A stretch of 64,000 nucleotides of DNA, taken from positions 62,001-126,000 of the forward strand of contig CAMEJJ010000006.1 in the NCBI GenBank assembly GCA_945919795.1. Direction: 5' to 3'. The stretch is from an uncultured Lachnospiraceae bacterium. Its GTDB lineage: Bacteria; Bacillota; Clostridia; Lachnospirales; Lachnospiraceae. The number at the start of each line of letters is the position of its first letter. The stretch's first letter is position 1. The notes below the pieces were generated by a model. That model did not search any database. It was given only the letters and a program-made list of their open reading frames with translations, and had not been told where the DNA came from. The position numbers were made by a program, and so were the translations under genes. This document shows, one piece after another, positions 8,160-17,723 of the stretch.

Positions 8160-10241
8160 TTATTTTGTCAAAAGCATCATAATCTCATTGCTGCGGGCAA
8201 TAAATTTAGTCATTGCTTCCGGTGAAAGCGGTGCATTCTGCAACTGGGCCAGATCATAGAGTTGTTCACAAATCATCTGTGTATGGTCACCATCCTCATG
8301 TTCCATAATATAAGCTACCAAAGGATGATTTGCATTTAATACAAGGGTCTCACCTTCATTGCCAAACATGCCCATATCCATACCGCTTGCAGCATACATC
8401 TGCATCATATCCTGCATACGACGCGCATCTTCCGAAACAGTAAGAACGGATGAAACCTTCTTGTTTTTGAGTTTTTCAATCTTGACGGTCAGTTTGTCTT
8501 TCTTTAAAGCCTTCTTCATTTTCTTAGAAATGGATTCTGCTTTGGCATCATATTCTTCCTGTGCCTTTTTGGAAGTCTTTGTCTTGAAAACATCAGTTAA
8601 ATCCGCATCGATGCGGCTGAATTTAATGCCTTCATTTTTACTTTCAAGCTGTTGAACAAACGGCTGGTCAATACGCTCAGTCAGATATACCGCATCCATC
8701 TTAGCCTGCTTAAACATATTAATATACTGGCTTTGTTGCTTTTCATCTGTAACATAGTAGATGACTTTTTCTTTTGCTTCTTCTGTTTCTTCTGAAACAT
8801 CGTCATCGTTTTCATCTACAACTTCGGCTTCAACTTTTTCACCGTTTTCATCCACGGCATTTTCATCATTGTCAGGATCAATCGGTTTTACTTCCAGACA
8901 TTCGGGAAGTGTCATGTAATTGCCGTCTAAGTTTTTAAACAGAATATAATCTGTCATCTTTTCACAGAACTTGTCATCCTTTAAGCAGCCGAATTTGATA
9001 AACGGAGCAATGTCATCCCAGCATTTTTCATATTCTTCTTTGTCGGTCTTGCACATACCGGACAGTTTATCCGCGATTTTCTTACTGATAAATTCGGAAA
9101 TCTTGGTTACAAATCCATCATTCTGTAATGCCGAACGGGATACATTCAATGGAAGATCGGGGCAATCGATTACACCCTTTAATAGCATCAGGTATTCAGG
9201 GATAACTTCTTTGATATTGTCGGCAATAAATACCTGGTTATTATATAATTTGATTTTTCCTTCAATGGATTCATATTCCATATTGATTTTCGGAAAATAG
9301 AGAATTCCCTTTAAATTGAAAGGATAATCCATATTCAGATGAATCCAGAATAAAGGCTCTTTATAATCATGGAATACCTTACGGTAGAATTCCAGATATT
9401 CTTCTTTCGTACAATCCTTTGCATTTTTTGTCCAAAGAGGATGCGTGTCATTTACCAACTCAGGACGTTTTTTAATGCGAACCTTTTGTTCAGGCTCTTT
9501 GGGATTGCCGTCAGCATCCTTTTTGTCCTCTTCCTTAGGCTCAATTTTTTCTACCACTTCATCCGTCGGAAGAACTTCCTCTTCTTTTACAACTTCCGTA
9601 TCGGTTGTCTGGTATTTCCCAACATAAATTTCATAAGGCATGAATGCACAGTATTTTTTGATAACTTCTTTTGCTTCGTATTCATTACAGAACTTGAGAC
9701 AGTCTTCATTTACATGCAAGGTAATCTTTGTACCAACCTCCTGCATGTCACCGTCAGTCATATCAAACTCTGTACCACCATCACATTCCCAGTGAACCGG
9801 TGTAGCTCCTGTCTGATAAGACAGCGTATCAATATCAACCGTATCTGCAACCATAAATGCAGAATAAAAACCTAAACCAAAGTGGCCGATAATCTGATCT
9901 TCATTTGTTTTATCTTTATACTTTGAAATAAAATCCGTTGCACCGGAAAAAGCAATCTGGTTAATATACTCTTCTACTTCATCCGCAGTCATTCCAAGAC
10001 CATTATCCGTAATAGTAATTGTCTTATTCTCAGGACTTACCTCTACCTTAATCATCGGTTTGTAATCAGCCGGAAGTTCGTATTCTCCCATCATATCCAG
10101 CTTCTTTAATTTTGTAATAGCATCACAGCCGTTGGAAATTAATTCTCTGTAAAAAATATCGTGATCGGAATATAACCACTTTTTAATCACAGGAAATATG
10201 TTATCGCTGTCGATTGATAAATTACCATGTTTGTTTGCCAT
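8160..10241 (-). CDS. htpG: Molecular chaperone HtpG (Hsp90)
   Basis: Bacterial Hsp90, about 693 residues. The N-terminal GHKL ATPase shows RELISNGCDAITK, TDNGLGMT and GHFGLGFYSAFM. The middle domain contains DCPDLPLNVSRSALQND-type sequence (split here by the family motif PLNVSR), and the dimerisation domain ends the protein. Two acidic insertions, one after residue 220 and one near 480-505, make it longer than the E. coli protein. An in-frame ATG at 10304 adds 21 residues without homology. I prefer the ATG at 10241, which starts MANKHGNLSI and has GGAAAG upstream. A CIRCE operator lies about 90 bases before the start, so HrcA heat-shock control is expected. Confidence 0.96.
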   Translation of the reverse strand: MANKHGNLSIDSDNIFPVIKKWLYSDHDIFYRELISNGCDAITKLKKLDMMGEYELPADYKPMIKVEVSPENKTITITDNGLGMTADEVEEYINQIAFSGATDFISKYKDKTNEDQIIGHFGLGFYSAFMVADTVDIDTLSYQTGATPVHWECDGGTEFDMTDGDMQEVGTKITLHVNEDCLKFCNEYEAKEVIKKYCAFMPYEIYVGKYQTTDTEVVKEEEVLPTDEVVEKIEPKEEDKKDADGNPKEPEQKVRIKKRPELVNDTHPLWTKNAKDCTKEEYLEFYRKVFHDYKEPLFWIHLNMDYPFNLKGILYFPKINMEYESIEGKIKLYNNQVFIADNIKEVIPEYLMLLKGVIDCPDLPLNVSRSALQNDGFVTKISEFISKKIADKLSGMCKTDKEEYEKCWDDIAPFIKFGCLKDDKFCEKMTDYILFKNLDGNYMTLPECLEVKPIDPDNDENAVDENGEKVEAEVVDENDDDVSEETEEAKEKVIYYVTDEKQQSQYINMFKQAKMDAVYLTERIDQPFVQQLESKNEGIKFSRIDADLTDVFKTKTSKKAQEEYDAKAESISKKMKKALKKDKLTVKIEKLKNKKVSSVLTVSEDARRMQDMMQMYAASGMDMGMFGNEGETLVLNANHPLVAYIMEHEDGDHTQMICEQLYDLAQLQNAPLSPEAMTKFIARSNEIMMLLTK

Positions 10242-10331
10242 AAAAAAATCACTTTCCTTTCCTAATACAAGTGCCTGTTGCACCCGACATTTAGAAGTGT
10301 ACACCCTGTCTGAAAGAATTTCAATATAAAA

Positions 10332-10358
10332 TTAGCACTCAATTTGTATGAGTGCTAA
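10332..10358. promoter_or_regulatory. CIRCE operator (HrcA binding site)
   Basis: TTAGCACTC, nine bases, then GAGTGCTAA: a perfect match to the CIRCE consensus inverted repeat. It lies upstream of htpG on the minus strand. HrcA represses groE, dnaK and sometimes htpG through this site in Firmicutes. I could not place the -35 and -10 boxes with confidence. Confidence 0.95.
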
Positions 10359-10420
10359 TAAAGTTCTTGAAACCCTTGATTTTACTGGTTTTCCACAATT
10401 GTAAATTTTTTATAAAATGC

Positions 10421-10573
10421 TGATACCAGGGTCCAAAAGTCATACTTTTCATGCTCGCATGAAAAAGTATGACCTTGGGACCCGCAAAACATGAGAAAGT
10501 AACTCGCTAGGGCGGATTTCGAATGTTTTCAGGATTGCGGAAGCGCGCAGTGCGTAGCAATCCGTTGGTATCA
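10421..10573. repeat. TGATACCA dispersed element, copy B (fullest)
   Basis: This 153-bp element is bounded by TGATACCA (10421-10428) and TGGTATCA (10566-10573). Module 1 is a hairpin with arms AGTCATACTTTTCATG and CATGAAAAAGTATGAC. Module 2 is CGCAAAACATGAGAAAGTA. Module 3 is GGGCGGATTTCGAATGTTTT. Module 4 is GCGTAGCAATCCG before the right end. A second TGGTATCA at 10587-10594 supplies the stop codon of the neighbouring lipoprotein gene. Other copies carry subsets of these modules. Confidence 0.85.
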
Positions 10574-10591
10574 GCACACTATCCATTGGTA

Positions 10592-11647
10592 TCAGAACTC
10601 AAAAAGTTTCATCTCTCCCAGATACTTATCATAAACGGCAAAAAAATCAGAGGTCTGAATATTTTCATCCTGAATCAGTTCAATCTCTTCCCAGGCATCT
10701 TCGTTCAACTGTTTAATCTGCTCTTTAGCAAAAGAACCATATACATCGTTAAAAGCTTCGTTTTTCCGCTGCTCTACCATCCTAATTTTATTATCATCCG
10801 TTTCCTGCCTGTTAAGAGTGCTGACGCAACGAAGAATATAGTATCCGTCAATACAAAAAATCACATCACTGATTTCACCTTCCGCCAGATTAAATGCTAC
10901 AGTTTCTATTTCCGGACTTTCTACGCCTTTGCAAAATGAATGTGTTAAAACCGGATCATCACTGTATTCATTTGCAACAGTTTCAAAATCTTCTCCGGCC
11001 TGCAATTTTGCAAGAACATTATAAGCTTTCTGCTTGATTTGAAAATCATCAACCGGGGATCTTAGATATATCCAGTCTACTGTTACAGTTCTTGCTTCAT
11101 CATCACTGATTTCCGGATTGATATCACGGATGATATACGTATAAACCTTATGTGCAATCAGATACTCACTATAATATTCAGCAATGGTTTCCTCCGTCAG
11201 ATTCAAAGTATCAATTTCATGCTGGTTCAAAGAAGAATAATATTCCTTTGCAGCAGCAGAAACCAGCTTTTTTTCTTCCTCCGTCATGGTCACATGATTT
11301 TCTTTTGCCAAAAGATTCATGGTTTTAATCTGTGCAAGCTGTGCACCAACCATATCTTTAATCTTATCCTCCAGCGTCTGATTTTCCGAAGCAACGTTCC
11401 AAATTTCGCTTCCATATATTTCTTCATACCGATTTTGCGTATTGGTCAGATAAAGCATGAATTCATCCTTGCTGCAAACAGCCGTGCCAATCCGAAACAC
11501 GCCCTCTTTATCAAATCCGGTTGTCAACACTACCCTTTCCACTGTACGATCAGAAAAAGGGACCTTACAGCCGGTCATACATGTTGTCAGACTTACGAAA
11601 ACCAAAACTAATATCAAATATTTTTTCCATTTTTTATTCATAACCAT
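10592..11647 (-). CDS. PrsA-like peptidylprolyl isomerase lipoprotein
   Basis: A 351-residue lipoprotein. A basic N-terminus and hydrophobic stretch end in a lipobox with Cys27 (LTTCMTGC). The first half resembles the SurA/PrsA N-domain. Residues about 205-300 form a parvulin-type rotamase (VDWIYLRSP, LAKLQAGEDFETVANEYSDD, LAEGEISDVIF, GYYILRC). Such proteins fold exported proteins outside the membrane. The stop codon lies inside a TGGTATCA motif at the edge of a dispersed repeat. Met3 is an alternative start; neither has a strong ribosome binding site. It follows the hybrid kinase gene by 92 bases on the same strand. Confidence 0.85.
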   Translation of the reverse strand: MVMNKKWKKYLILVLVFVSLTTCMTGCKVPFSDRTVERVVLTTGFDKEGVFRIGTAVCSKDEFMLYLTNTQNRYEEIYGSEIWNVASENQTLEDKIKDMVGAQLAQIKTMNLLAKENHVTMTEEEKKLVSAAAKEYYSSLNQHEIDTLNLTEETIAEYYSEYLIAHKVYTYIIRDINPEISDDEARTVTVDWIYLRSPVDDFQIKQKAYNVLAKLQAGEDFETVANEYSDDPVLTHSFCKGVESPEIETVAFNLAEGEISDVIFCIDGYYILRCVSTLNRQETDDNKIRMVEQRKNEAFNDVYGSFAKEQIKQLNEDAWEEIELIQDENIQTSDFFAVYDKYLGEMKLFEF

Positions 11648-11739
11648 ATATTTTCTACATCTTCCCTGTTTCTATTTGTTCTATTTTTGTAATATGGCTT
11701 ACTCGGATTATCTTATTCATTTCCATCTTATCGGAATTT

Positions 11740-14514
11740 TTATAAAATCTGCTTTAACTGTTCTATCAAAACAACATAATGCTCCATAACCAACGCATGA
11801 TGAGTTTCTATATATTTCTCATCCTCGGCTTTTGCTGCTATTTCCAGTTCCTCTGCTTCTTTGGAAAGTGACACAGCACCCACGGTCTTGGAAGTACTCT
11901 TTAATGCATGTACAATCGTACGGTAATTTTCCCAGTCTTTCTTTTCAAACAGTTCTTCCAAATTCATATTTTTATTGCCATTCATATAATCCTTCAGCAC
12001 CTCCAAATAGAAATCCCGATTCATACAATAACCAATACCGGTTTCCACATCCAGCTGTACTTCCTTTTTTAATCGTTCAAAAATATCCAATGATTCATCC
12101 GATTGTTCTGTCACAACTTCTTTATGATCTTCTTTCGCACAAGACTCTGTATCCTCCTCCTGACGATACATTTTTTCGCCCAGATATTTCAGTAATATTT
12201 CTTGGATATCTTTTTCCTTAAACGGTTTTGCCAGATAATCAGTAAAGCCTGCCTTTAGATATTCCTGCCTTGCGCCTCGGGTTGCATTTGCCGTAAGCAT
12301 AATAACCGGCGTCTGTTTATTGAAATTCGTTTCCAGGACTTTCATTGTCTGCAATGTTTCTATGCCGTCCATCTCGGGCATCATATGATCCAAAAAGATT
12401 AAATCATACTGCTTTTGCTGAACATATTGCAGACATTTTTCACCACTCTGTGCAGTATCAATCCGCATTTGTGTCTTTTTCAAAAGACCTTTCATAACTT
12501 TTAGATTAATTTCTACGTCATCTACTACCAAAATCTGTGCATCGGGAGCAATAAATGTTTCTTCTTTTGTTTCCGTTGTTTCCAGATAATGATGATAGCG
12601 CTTTTCAAAATCTCCCATCGGTTCCGGATTCATAACCTTCTGCGGTATTTTAGCACAAAAGCAGGAGCCGTCACCATAAACACTTTCTACAAAGACTTCT
12701 CCACCCATCATTTGAACAAGCTTATGGGTTAGATTTAATCCAAGTCCGGTTCCTTCTATATTGCGGTTTCTTTTTTCTTCCAGACGGGTAAAGGATTGGA
12801 ACAATTTTTTTAAATCTTCTTTTTTAATCCCAATTCCGGTATCACGGACGGATACAACCAGCATAATCTGACGGCTGCTGACAGATTCATAATCAACAGA
12901 AAGCGTGACACTTCCTTCTTTTGTATATTTAACAGCATTTGACAAAAAATTATTGATAATCTGTCGGATACGGACTTCATCGCCCAACAGACGTGTGGGG
13001 ATGAGCTGATCCACCATTACATGGAAGGAAAGCTCTTTACTGTCGGCTCTGACTTTTGCAATATTGCAACAATCGTTAATTACGGAAGCCAATTCATATT
13101 CCACAGGAAGAATTTCGAGTTTTCCTGCCTCGATCTTTGAAATATCCAAAATGTCATTAATGACGGAAAGCAACGATTCTCCGGCACTTTGAATATTTCT
13201 TGCATATTCCTTCAGATTTTCATCTTTGCACTCTTCCAAAAGAACTGCATCCATTCCCAAAATACCATTTAACGGTGTCCGAATTTCATGCGACATATTT
13301 GCAAGGAACTGACTTTTTGCAACGTTGGCGGCAATCGCATCATTTTTTGCCTGCTCCACAAATTTTACATGTTCATGCATCATCTGAATCATATAGATAA
13401 TGAGTGTACAAACTGCAAAAATACAAACTCCGTATCGACTGGCTTTTCCCAAATCTCCAACCTTGATGGTATATGTCCTGACAATATCAACAAAGACACC
13501 AATCATCATGCCGATAAAACCAAAAAACTGAACCAATACCTCCATACTCTTTTCTTTACGCGCCATTTGTCCCAAGACCACAACATTTATGATAATCAGA
13601 ACAACAATGATTACGTGTGATATAAAGGACATATCCAAAAAATCCACAAATCCTGCGATTTGTATAATCAATTGCCCAACAATATTTACCACTGAAAGAA
13701 CCATCGCTGTCAAAAATACTTTGGACATCTCCGGCAACGCTTCACAACAATATGTCTCTAAGAACAGGGGAGCTGTCATTAAAATGATAAAAATCAGATT
13801 GGAATACAAAGTCTGGTTTCCATAAAAAACTTCCGGCACTTTTGTTTCAATCAGATAATAAAAACTCATCAGAAGCAGATAAATACTTAGATACTCTATG
13901 CCACCGGTTTTTTTACGAAGCATTTTTTGTGTGATTGCCAGAATTAAAAAGATCACGGCAGACATAAAAATGATCAGACTCAAAATAAGATCAAATGATT
14001 TCTGTGTAATAAAATGAAGAATTGCCACATCTCTTTTGGCAACAGATATTTCCGTTAAATACGTGGCATAATTTGCATAAGGCGAACACATTTCAATCCT
14101 GATTTCACCTTTTTCACATTCCAAGGGAAGATCGGCAAATACAATCACACTGCCCGGTGTCTGACCAAATAACCTTTGATCATTCATACCAAAAGAATAA
14201 ATCTCTTCATCATCGACAAAAATGCGCAGAGTTTTATCTGCAGATAAAAAAGTCAGGGTTTTACCAAAATATTCTTTTGGAATTGTATTTTTTATGACAA
14301 CCTTTTCATTTGCACTGCTTGTTGTGTTATAGGGAAGCTTTTCCAAATCCGTCACCATTCCATCTTCCCGGATTAATGTCCAGCCGGAACTAAACGACTG
14401 CACATCTCCTTTTGCCAGTGTCATATCATCCACTTTTGCAGAAAAGAGAGATGTCGAAATTACAATCAACTGTATAAAAAAGATAATCCAAATGAATCGA
14501 TAGTACTTTTTCAT
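11740..14514 (-). CDS. 7TM hybrid histidine kinase with receiver and HPt domains
   Basis: A 924-residue protein. After a first membrane segment (8-25) come a jelly-roll-like extracytoplasmic domain (about 40-160), seven membrane segments (170-380), HisKA with His409 ([12 protein letters not shown]), HATPase ([26 protein letters not shown]), a receiver with Asp709 ([13 protein letters not shown]) and an HPt domain with His869 ([12 protein letters not shown]). This is a complete intramolecular His-Asp-His relay. The ribosome binding site (GGAG) lies within the last codons of the HD-GYP gene, six bases upstream, so the two are coupled. The HPt may pass phosphate to that neighbour's receiver (inference). 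The ligand is unknown. Confidence 0.93.
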   Translation of the reverse strand: MKKYYRFIWIIFFIQLIVISTSLFSAKVDDMTLAKGDVQSFSSGWTLIREDGMVTDLEKLPYNTTSSANEKVVIKNTIPKEYFGKTLTFLSADKTLRIFVDDEEIYSFGMNDQRLFGQTPGSVIVFADLPLECEKGEIRIEMCSPYANYATYLTEISVAKRDVAILHFITQKSFDLILSLIIFMSAVIFLILAITQKMLRKKTGGIEYLSIYLLLMSFYYLIETKVPEVFYGNQTLYSNLIFIILMTAPLFLETYCCEALPEMSKVFLTAMVLSVVNIVGQLIIQIAGFVDFLDMSFISHVIIVVLIIINVVVLGQMARKEKSMEVLVQFFGFIGMMIGVFVDIVRTYTIKVGDLGKASRYGVCIFAVCTLIIYMIQMMHEHVKFVEQAKNDAIAANVAKSQFLANMSHEIRTPLNGILGMDAVLLEECKDENLKEYARNIQSAGESLLSVINDILDISKIEAGKLEILPVEYELASVINDCCNIAKVRADSKELSFHVMVDQLIPTRLLGDEVRIRQIINNFLSNAVKYTKEGSVTLSVDYESVSSRQIMLVVSVRDTGIGIKKEDLKKLFQSFTRLEEKRNRNIEGTGLGLNLTHKLVQMMGGEVFVESVYGDGSCFCAKIPQKVMNPEPMGDFEKRYHHYLETTETKEETFIAPDAQILVVDDVEINLKVMKGLLKKTQMRIDTAQSGEKCLQYVQQKQYDLIFLDHMMPEMDGIETLQTMKVLETNFNKQTPVIMLTANATRGARQEYLKAGFTDYLAKPFKEKDIQEILLKYLGEKMYRQEEDTESCAKEDHKEVVTEQSDESLDIFERLKKEVQLDVETGIGYCMNRDFYLEVLKDYMNGNKNMNLEELFEKKDWENYRTIVHALKSTSKTVGAVSLSKEAEELEIAAKAEDEKYIETHHALVMEHYVVLIEQLKQIL

Positions 14515-14520
14515 AGCATC

Positions 14521-16443
14521 CTATACTCCTTCGCTGATTGAATTAGTAATACTTTGAATGGTTTCTTTTACGACATATGCATGTAACGGTTTCGTCAGAT
14601 AATCGTCAATTCCCAGTTGTCTGATTTTATCAATAGTCTCGACACTCCTGTCTGCCGTCACAAGTACAACCGGAATGTCATACTTTTGCCGGATTAAGTG
14701 ATACAATTCAAATCCATCAACATCCGGCATAACCAGATCCAGTAACACAACGCTAATTTCCTGATTTTCCAATATCTGCAATGCTTCGTTCTGATGACGC
14801 GTACCAATAATATGAAATTCCGGTTCATCTTTGAAAATATGCTCTACCACTTTGGCATTCACGATTTCATCATCAATCATAAGAATGTTTTGAACACTCT
14901 TTTTAGACTGACACATCAGATAATGCTCGTCCTCATCAATCATCTGTATCATAATATCCGCAATTTTTCTATCAAACTGTTGCCCACGCCCTTTTTCAAT
15001 TTCAGAACGAACTGTTTCCTGCGGAAGCGCTTTACGATAACTTCTGTCACTGGTCATGGCATCATACGCATCGGCAACGCCAATTATTCGTGAAATTTCA
15101 GGGATACTTTCACCCTCAAGGCCATTCGGATACCCTTTTCCGTCATATCGCTCGTGATGATATTTTGCCCCCTGCGCAATCTGCTCATCATCATGAATCC
15201 CTTTTAAAATGTGATAACCGCTGATGGGATGAACCTTAATCTGCTCAAACTCATCCTCCGTCAATTTTCCGGGTTTATTAATTACTTCTTCGGGAACTCT
15301 GATTTTACCAACATCATGCAACAAACCTGCATAATAAATAATCCGCTGCTCTTCTTCTGATTTCCCCAGTCTTTTTGCAATGGCAAGAGAATAATCCGCC
15401 ACTCTCTGGGAATGACCACTGGTATAACGGTCCTTTGCATCAATTGTATACGCAAGTGCCCGAATGATATTGGCATTCATATTGTCCAGTTTCTCTTTAC
15501 TCTCATGCTCTTTTTTCTGATATTGATCAATAATTCTTGCAGAAATGGAGCAAAAAACAACAATGATTAGAAAGACAATCAAAGTAATGAAAATACCAAT
15601 CATCATTTGCATCCGCAGATCATGAAACAATCTGGTATTGCTGATAACCATTACCACATACCATTCATCCATGACCTGATCAAAAAACACCGTACAATCC
15701 TCGTTTTGGATTGACATTTCAAAGCTTTCCTTGTCCGGATTAAAAATGTTGGCAAGCATTATTTCCTGTTCTTCATTGGTCGGATATATTTTTCCTTTTT
15801 CACTTTCATCAAAATGAGCAATGATTAGTCCCGAATCATCCATAATAAAGCCATATCCCATACCATTCATCGTCATTTCCTCAGTAATGGTCTGAACTTC
15901 ATTAAGTGCAATATCCAGTGACACAACACTTTCCCCATCTGAAAGCAACTGGCTGACAGAAAACATCACGGTATTGGTCTGTGCATCCAGATATGGTGCA
16001 ACAATGGTAGCCTTTCCTCCCGCTTCTTTTGCCGCAATATACCAGTCTCTTGTTTTCGGATCATAATCTTCTGGTGGAACCCAGCCAATGCCGTCTAAAT
16101 ACTCTCCGTTGATATATCCATATATTCCGGTAAAATTTTCATCAATCTGCTGTGTCTCATGTTCTGCCTCCGCTGTTAAATACTGAAGAATCTCTTCTGA
16201 TGAGGCGCCATTTTCCATCATATAGTTAACCGTATCCGCAGTAACCCACAAAACATCCATACTCTTATTGAGATAGTTTTCAATCATGGCAGACTCACTT
16301 TTCATATTGCTGACACCCAGTTCTTCTATTCTTTTAGCCGAACTGTAATAGAATGAAGAAAAGATATAGGTCGTCATAAATACCAGCAAACAGAAAATGG
16401 CAATAATCGTAATTAAAAACTGCTTTGATATTTTATTTTTCAT
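14521..16443 (-). CDS. Cache-sensor HD-GYP protein with C-terminal receiver
   Basis: About 640 residues. Two membrane segments (8-33 and 280-303) flank a dCache-type sensor (RDWYIAAKEAGG, PYLDAQTNTVMFSVSQ). The HD-GYP domain has His376-Asp377 (LLHDVGKI) and GYP (DGKGYPNG). A receiver domain with Asp569 (VVLLDLVMPDVDGF) ends the protein. HD-GYP enzymes hydrolyse cyclic di-GMP; activity here is likely from intact motifs. I chose the ATG at 16443 because AGGGG lies seven bases upstream; an ATG ten codons earlier has none. The hybrid kinase follows after six bases, making it the likely phosphodonor. Confidence 0.92.
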   Translation of the reverse strand: MKNKISKQFLITIIAIFCLLVFMTTYIFSSFYYSSAKRIEELGVSNMKSESAMIENYLNKSMDVLWVTADTVNYMMENGASSEEILQYLTAEAEHETQQIDENFTGIYGYINGEYLDGIGWVPPEDYDPKTRDWYIAAKEAGGKATIVAPYLDAQTNTVMFSVSQLLSDGESVVSLDIALNEVQTITEEMTMNGMGYGFIMDDSGLIIAHFDESEKGKIYPTNEEQEIMLANIFNPDKESFEMSIQNEDCTVFFDQVMDEWYVVMVISNTRLFHDLRMQMMIGIFITLIVFLIIVVFCSISARIIDQYQKKEHESKEKLDNMNANIIRALAYTIDAKDRYTSGHSQRVADYSLAIAKRLGKSEEEQRIIYYAGLLHDVGKIRVPEEVINKPGKLTEDEFEQIKVHPISGYHILKGIHDDEQIAQGAKYHHERYDGKGYPNGLEGESIPEISRIIGVADAYDAMTSDRSYRKALPQETVRSEIEKGRGQQFDRKIADIMIQMIDEDEHYLMCQSKKSVQNILMIDDEIVNAKVVEHIFKDEPEFHIIGTRHQNEALQILENQEISVVLLDLVMPDVDGFELYHLIRQKYDIPVVLVTADRSVETIDKIRQLGIDDYLTKPLHAYVVKETIQSITNSISEGV

Positions 16444-16770
16444 CTCGTATCCCCTAATACATTTTATTTTCAAAAGAAGTCAAAACGAATTCACCTTTTG
16501 TATCATTACACTATGAATAAATGATACCATTTACCTTCTTTCTTTACAAGATTACAATCTATATGGATAGCGTTTTCTCGTTTAAAATGTCGAAAAACAT
16601 CTATGTGTTCCAAGTGCCTGATATATACTCTTATGTTATAATGAAAAAAAGCAAACGGAGATGATGTTATGACATACGAAGACTACTGTGAAATGTATGA
16701 AAACGGATTTGATGAAGTTAGCAGAAAATCTTGACTGTGACCTCCCAATGCAAAAAGAATGGCAAAGCTA
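16444..16770. other. Intergenic region with a stranded gene start
   Basis: On the plus strand TATAAT (16637-16642) is followed by GGAG and an ATG at 16670 that opens a 21-codon frame ending at 16735. It looks like the first codons of a gene whose body is lost. A match to -35 at the right spacing is poor. A single TGATACCA at 16522 has no partner. Nothing else is recognisable. Confidence 0.35.
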
Positions 16771-17004
16771 TCAGATATCATGATATGCAAGATACAAATA
16801 CCCTCCATAAAATCCAATATACACCATAGGATACCCCAAAAAGCAAAGCATCCACTGCACATCGGACCATATAACTCGTCCTGCAAGCAACCAGAAAACC
16901 AATCCTGTGGCTGCACAAATCAAAGAAAAACAAAATAGAAACAGATATCGTTTCCATCGGATATTTATATCTAATTTATTTACCATGTTCCACACTAATT
17001 TCAT
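16771..17004 (-). CDS. Small membrane protein of unknown function
   Basis: 77 residues with two or three hydrophobic segments (about 20-43, 50-72), rich in Trp and aromatic residues, and a basic stretch before the first segment (positive-inside). The start has AAAGGAG about nine bases upstream, which supports a real gene. I recognise no family. It stands alone between the HD-GYP gene and tRNA-Trp. It could also be a fragment of a larger permease. Confidence 0.5.
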   Translation of the reverse strand: MKLVWNMVNKLDINIRWKRYLFLFCFSLICAATGLVFWLLAGRVIWSDVQWMLCFLGYPMVYIGFYGGYLYLAYHDI

Positions 17005-17187
17005 ATATATACACGCTCCTTTGTATTTATCATAAAGAAGTCATGTAAATATCATTTTCATATCTGGTAAAATTTTTGTAAAAAAACAGAATACGAAAAC
17101 AAAAGCCTAAGCAAAGGAACAAAAAATAAAGAAAACATGATACAAAACCGTGGAAACTGGGTAACATGGTGGAAATCAAAATAAAGC

Positions 17188-17217
17188 TTGCAATAAAGTA
17201 TCATACTGTGCTATAAT
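17188..17217 (+). promoter_or_regulatory. Sigma-A-type promoter of tRNA-Trp
   Basis: TTGCAA at 17188-17193, an 18-base spacer and TATAAT at 17212-17217. The predicted start falls about 30 bases before the tRNA. Confidence 0.7.
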
Positions 17218-17253
17218 CAACTTCGGCAGTTAACAAAGCCAAATAATATAAAT

Positions 17254-17324
17254 AGAGGAATAGTACAGTGGTAGTGCGGCGGTCTCCAAAACCGTTAACG
17301 GGGGTTCGATCCCCTCTTCCTCTG
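17254..17324 (+). tRNA. tRNA-Trp (anticodon CCA)
   Basis: A 71-base cloverleaf. The acceptor stem is AGAGGAA/TTCCTCT with discriminator G. The D stem is GTAC/GTGC. The anticodon stem GCGGT/ACCGT encloses loop CTCCAAA with anticodon CCA. The T stem carries loop TTCGATC. CCA is not encoded. A promoter precedes it and a terminator follows. Confidence 0.95.
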
Positions 17325-17326
17325 CT

Positions 17327-17354
17327 GAAAACCTTGATTATTCAAGGTTTTTTT
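17327..17354 (+). terminator. Intrinsic terminator after tRNA-Trp
   Basis: AAAACCTTGA and TCAAGGTTTT form a 10-bp stem with a four-base loop, followed directly by a T-run. It begins three bases past the tRNA. Confidence 0.9.
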
Positions 17355-17355
17355 G

Positions 17356-17486
17356 TTTTTTGTGGGACGGTTCCTTGGTCACGAGGGGTGTCCCTTTGTC
17401 ATGTTTATTCAGCATATTTTTCGACATATATAGCAATGTATAACAGTGGGACACACCCCGCAAACAAAGAACCGTCCCACAAAAAA
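17356..17486. repeat. REP-like inverted repeat (GGGACGGTTC type)
   Basis: A 131-bp element. Outer arms are TTTTTTGTGGGACGGTTC (17356-17373) and GAACCGTCCCACAAAAAA (17469-17486), perfect complements of 18 bp. Inner arms are GGGGTGTCCC and GGGACACACCCC. From memory, GTGGGACGGTTC palindromes are dispersed widely in clostridial genomes, sometimes beside Y1 (REP-associated) transposases. No transposase is present here. Confidence 0.75.
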
Positions 17487-17492
17487 TATCCC

Positions 17493-17543
17493 CACAAACA
17501 AATAGACCGAACGCATTTAATGCGCTCGGCCTACCTGTTTGTG
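17493..17543 (-). terminator. Hairpin downstream of radA
   Basis: CACAAACA...TAG-CCGA-CGCATT pairs with AATGCG-TCGG-CTA...TGTTTGTG, giving a long imperfect stem around a TTTAA-type loop. On the minus strand it is followed by GGGATATTTTTT. It lies about 180 bases past the radA stop, so a role as radA terminator is plausible, not certain. Confidence 0.5.
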
Positions 17544-17723
17544 TAAAAGGGGAATTCTTCCGGAATTGCTAATTAGCAAGTTTAACTCTCGTTAAACCTT
17601 TTTTATTGTATCTAAAATATCTACTTTTTTCTACAAATATATTGCTCAAAAATTGAAATATATTGCGCAATTATGACACTATTTGTTCAAAATAAGTACT
17701 AATTTATGACAAAAATGAGATTT

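Noticed and set aside
9369..9875. 168-codon plus-strand frame inside htpG
   Set aside because: Antisense shadow of a clearly conserved chaperone gene, with a Phe/Cys/Arg-rich composition and no ribosome binding site.
16522..16529. An eighth TGATACCA element
   Set aside because: Only the eight-base end is present; no module or partner end follows within 200 bases.
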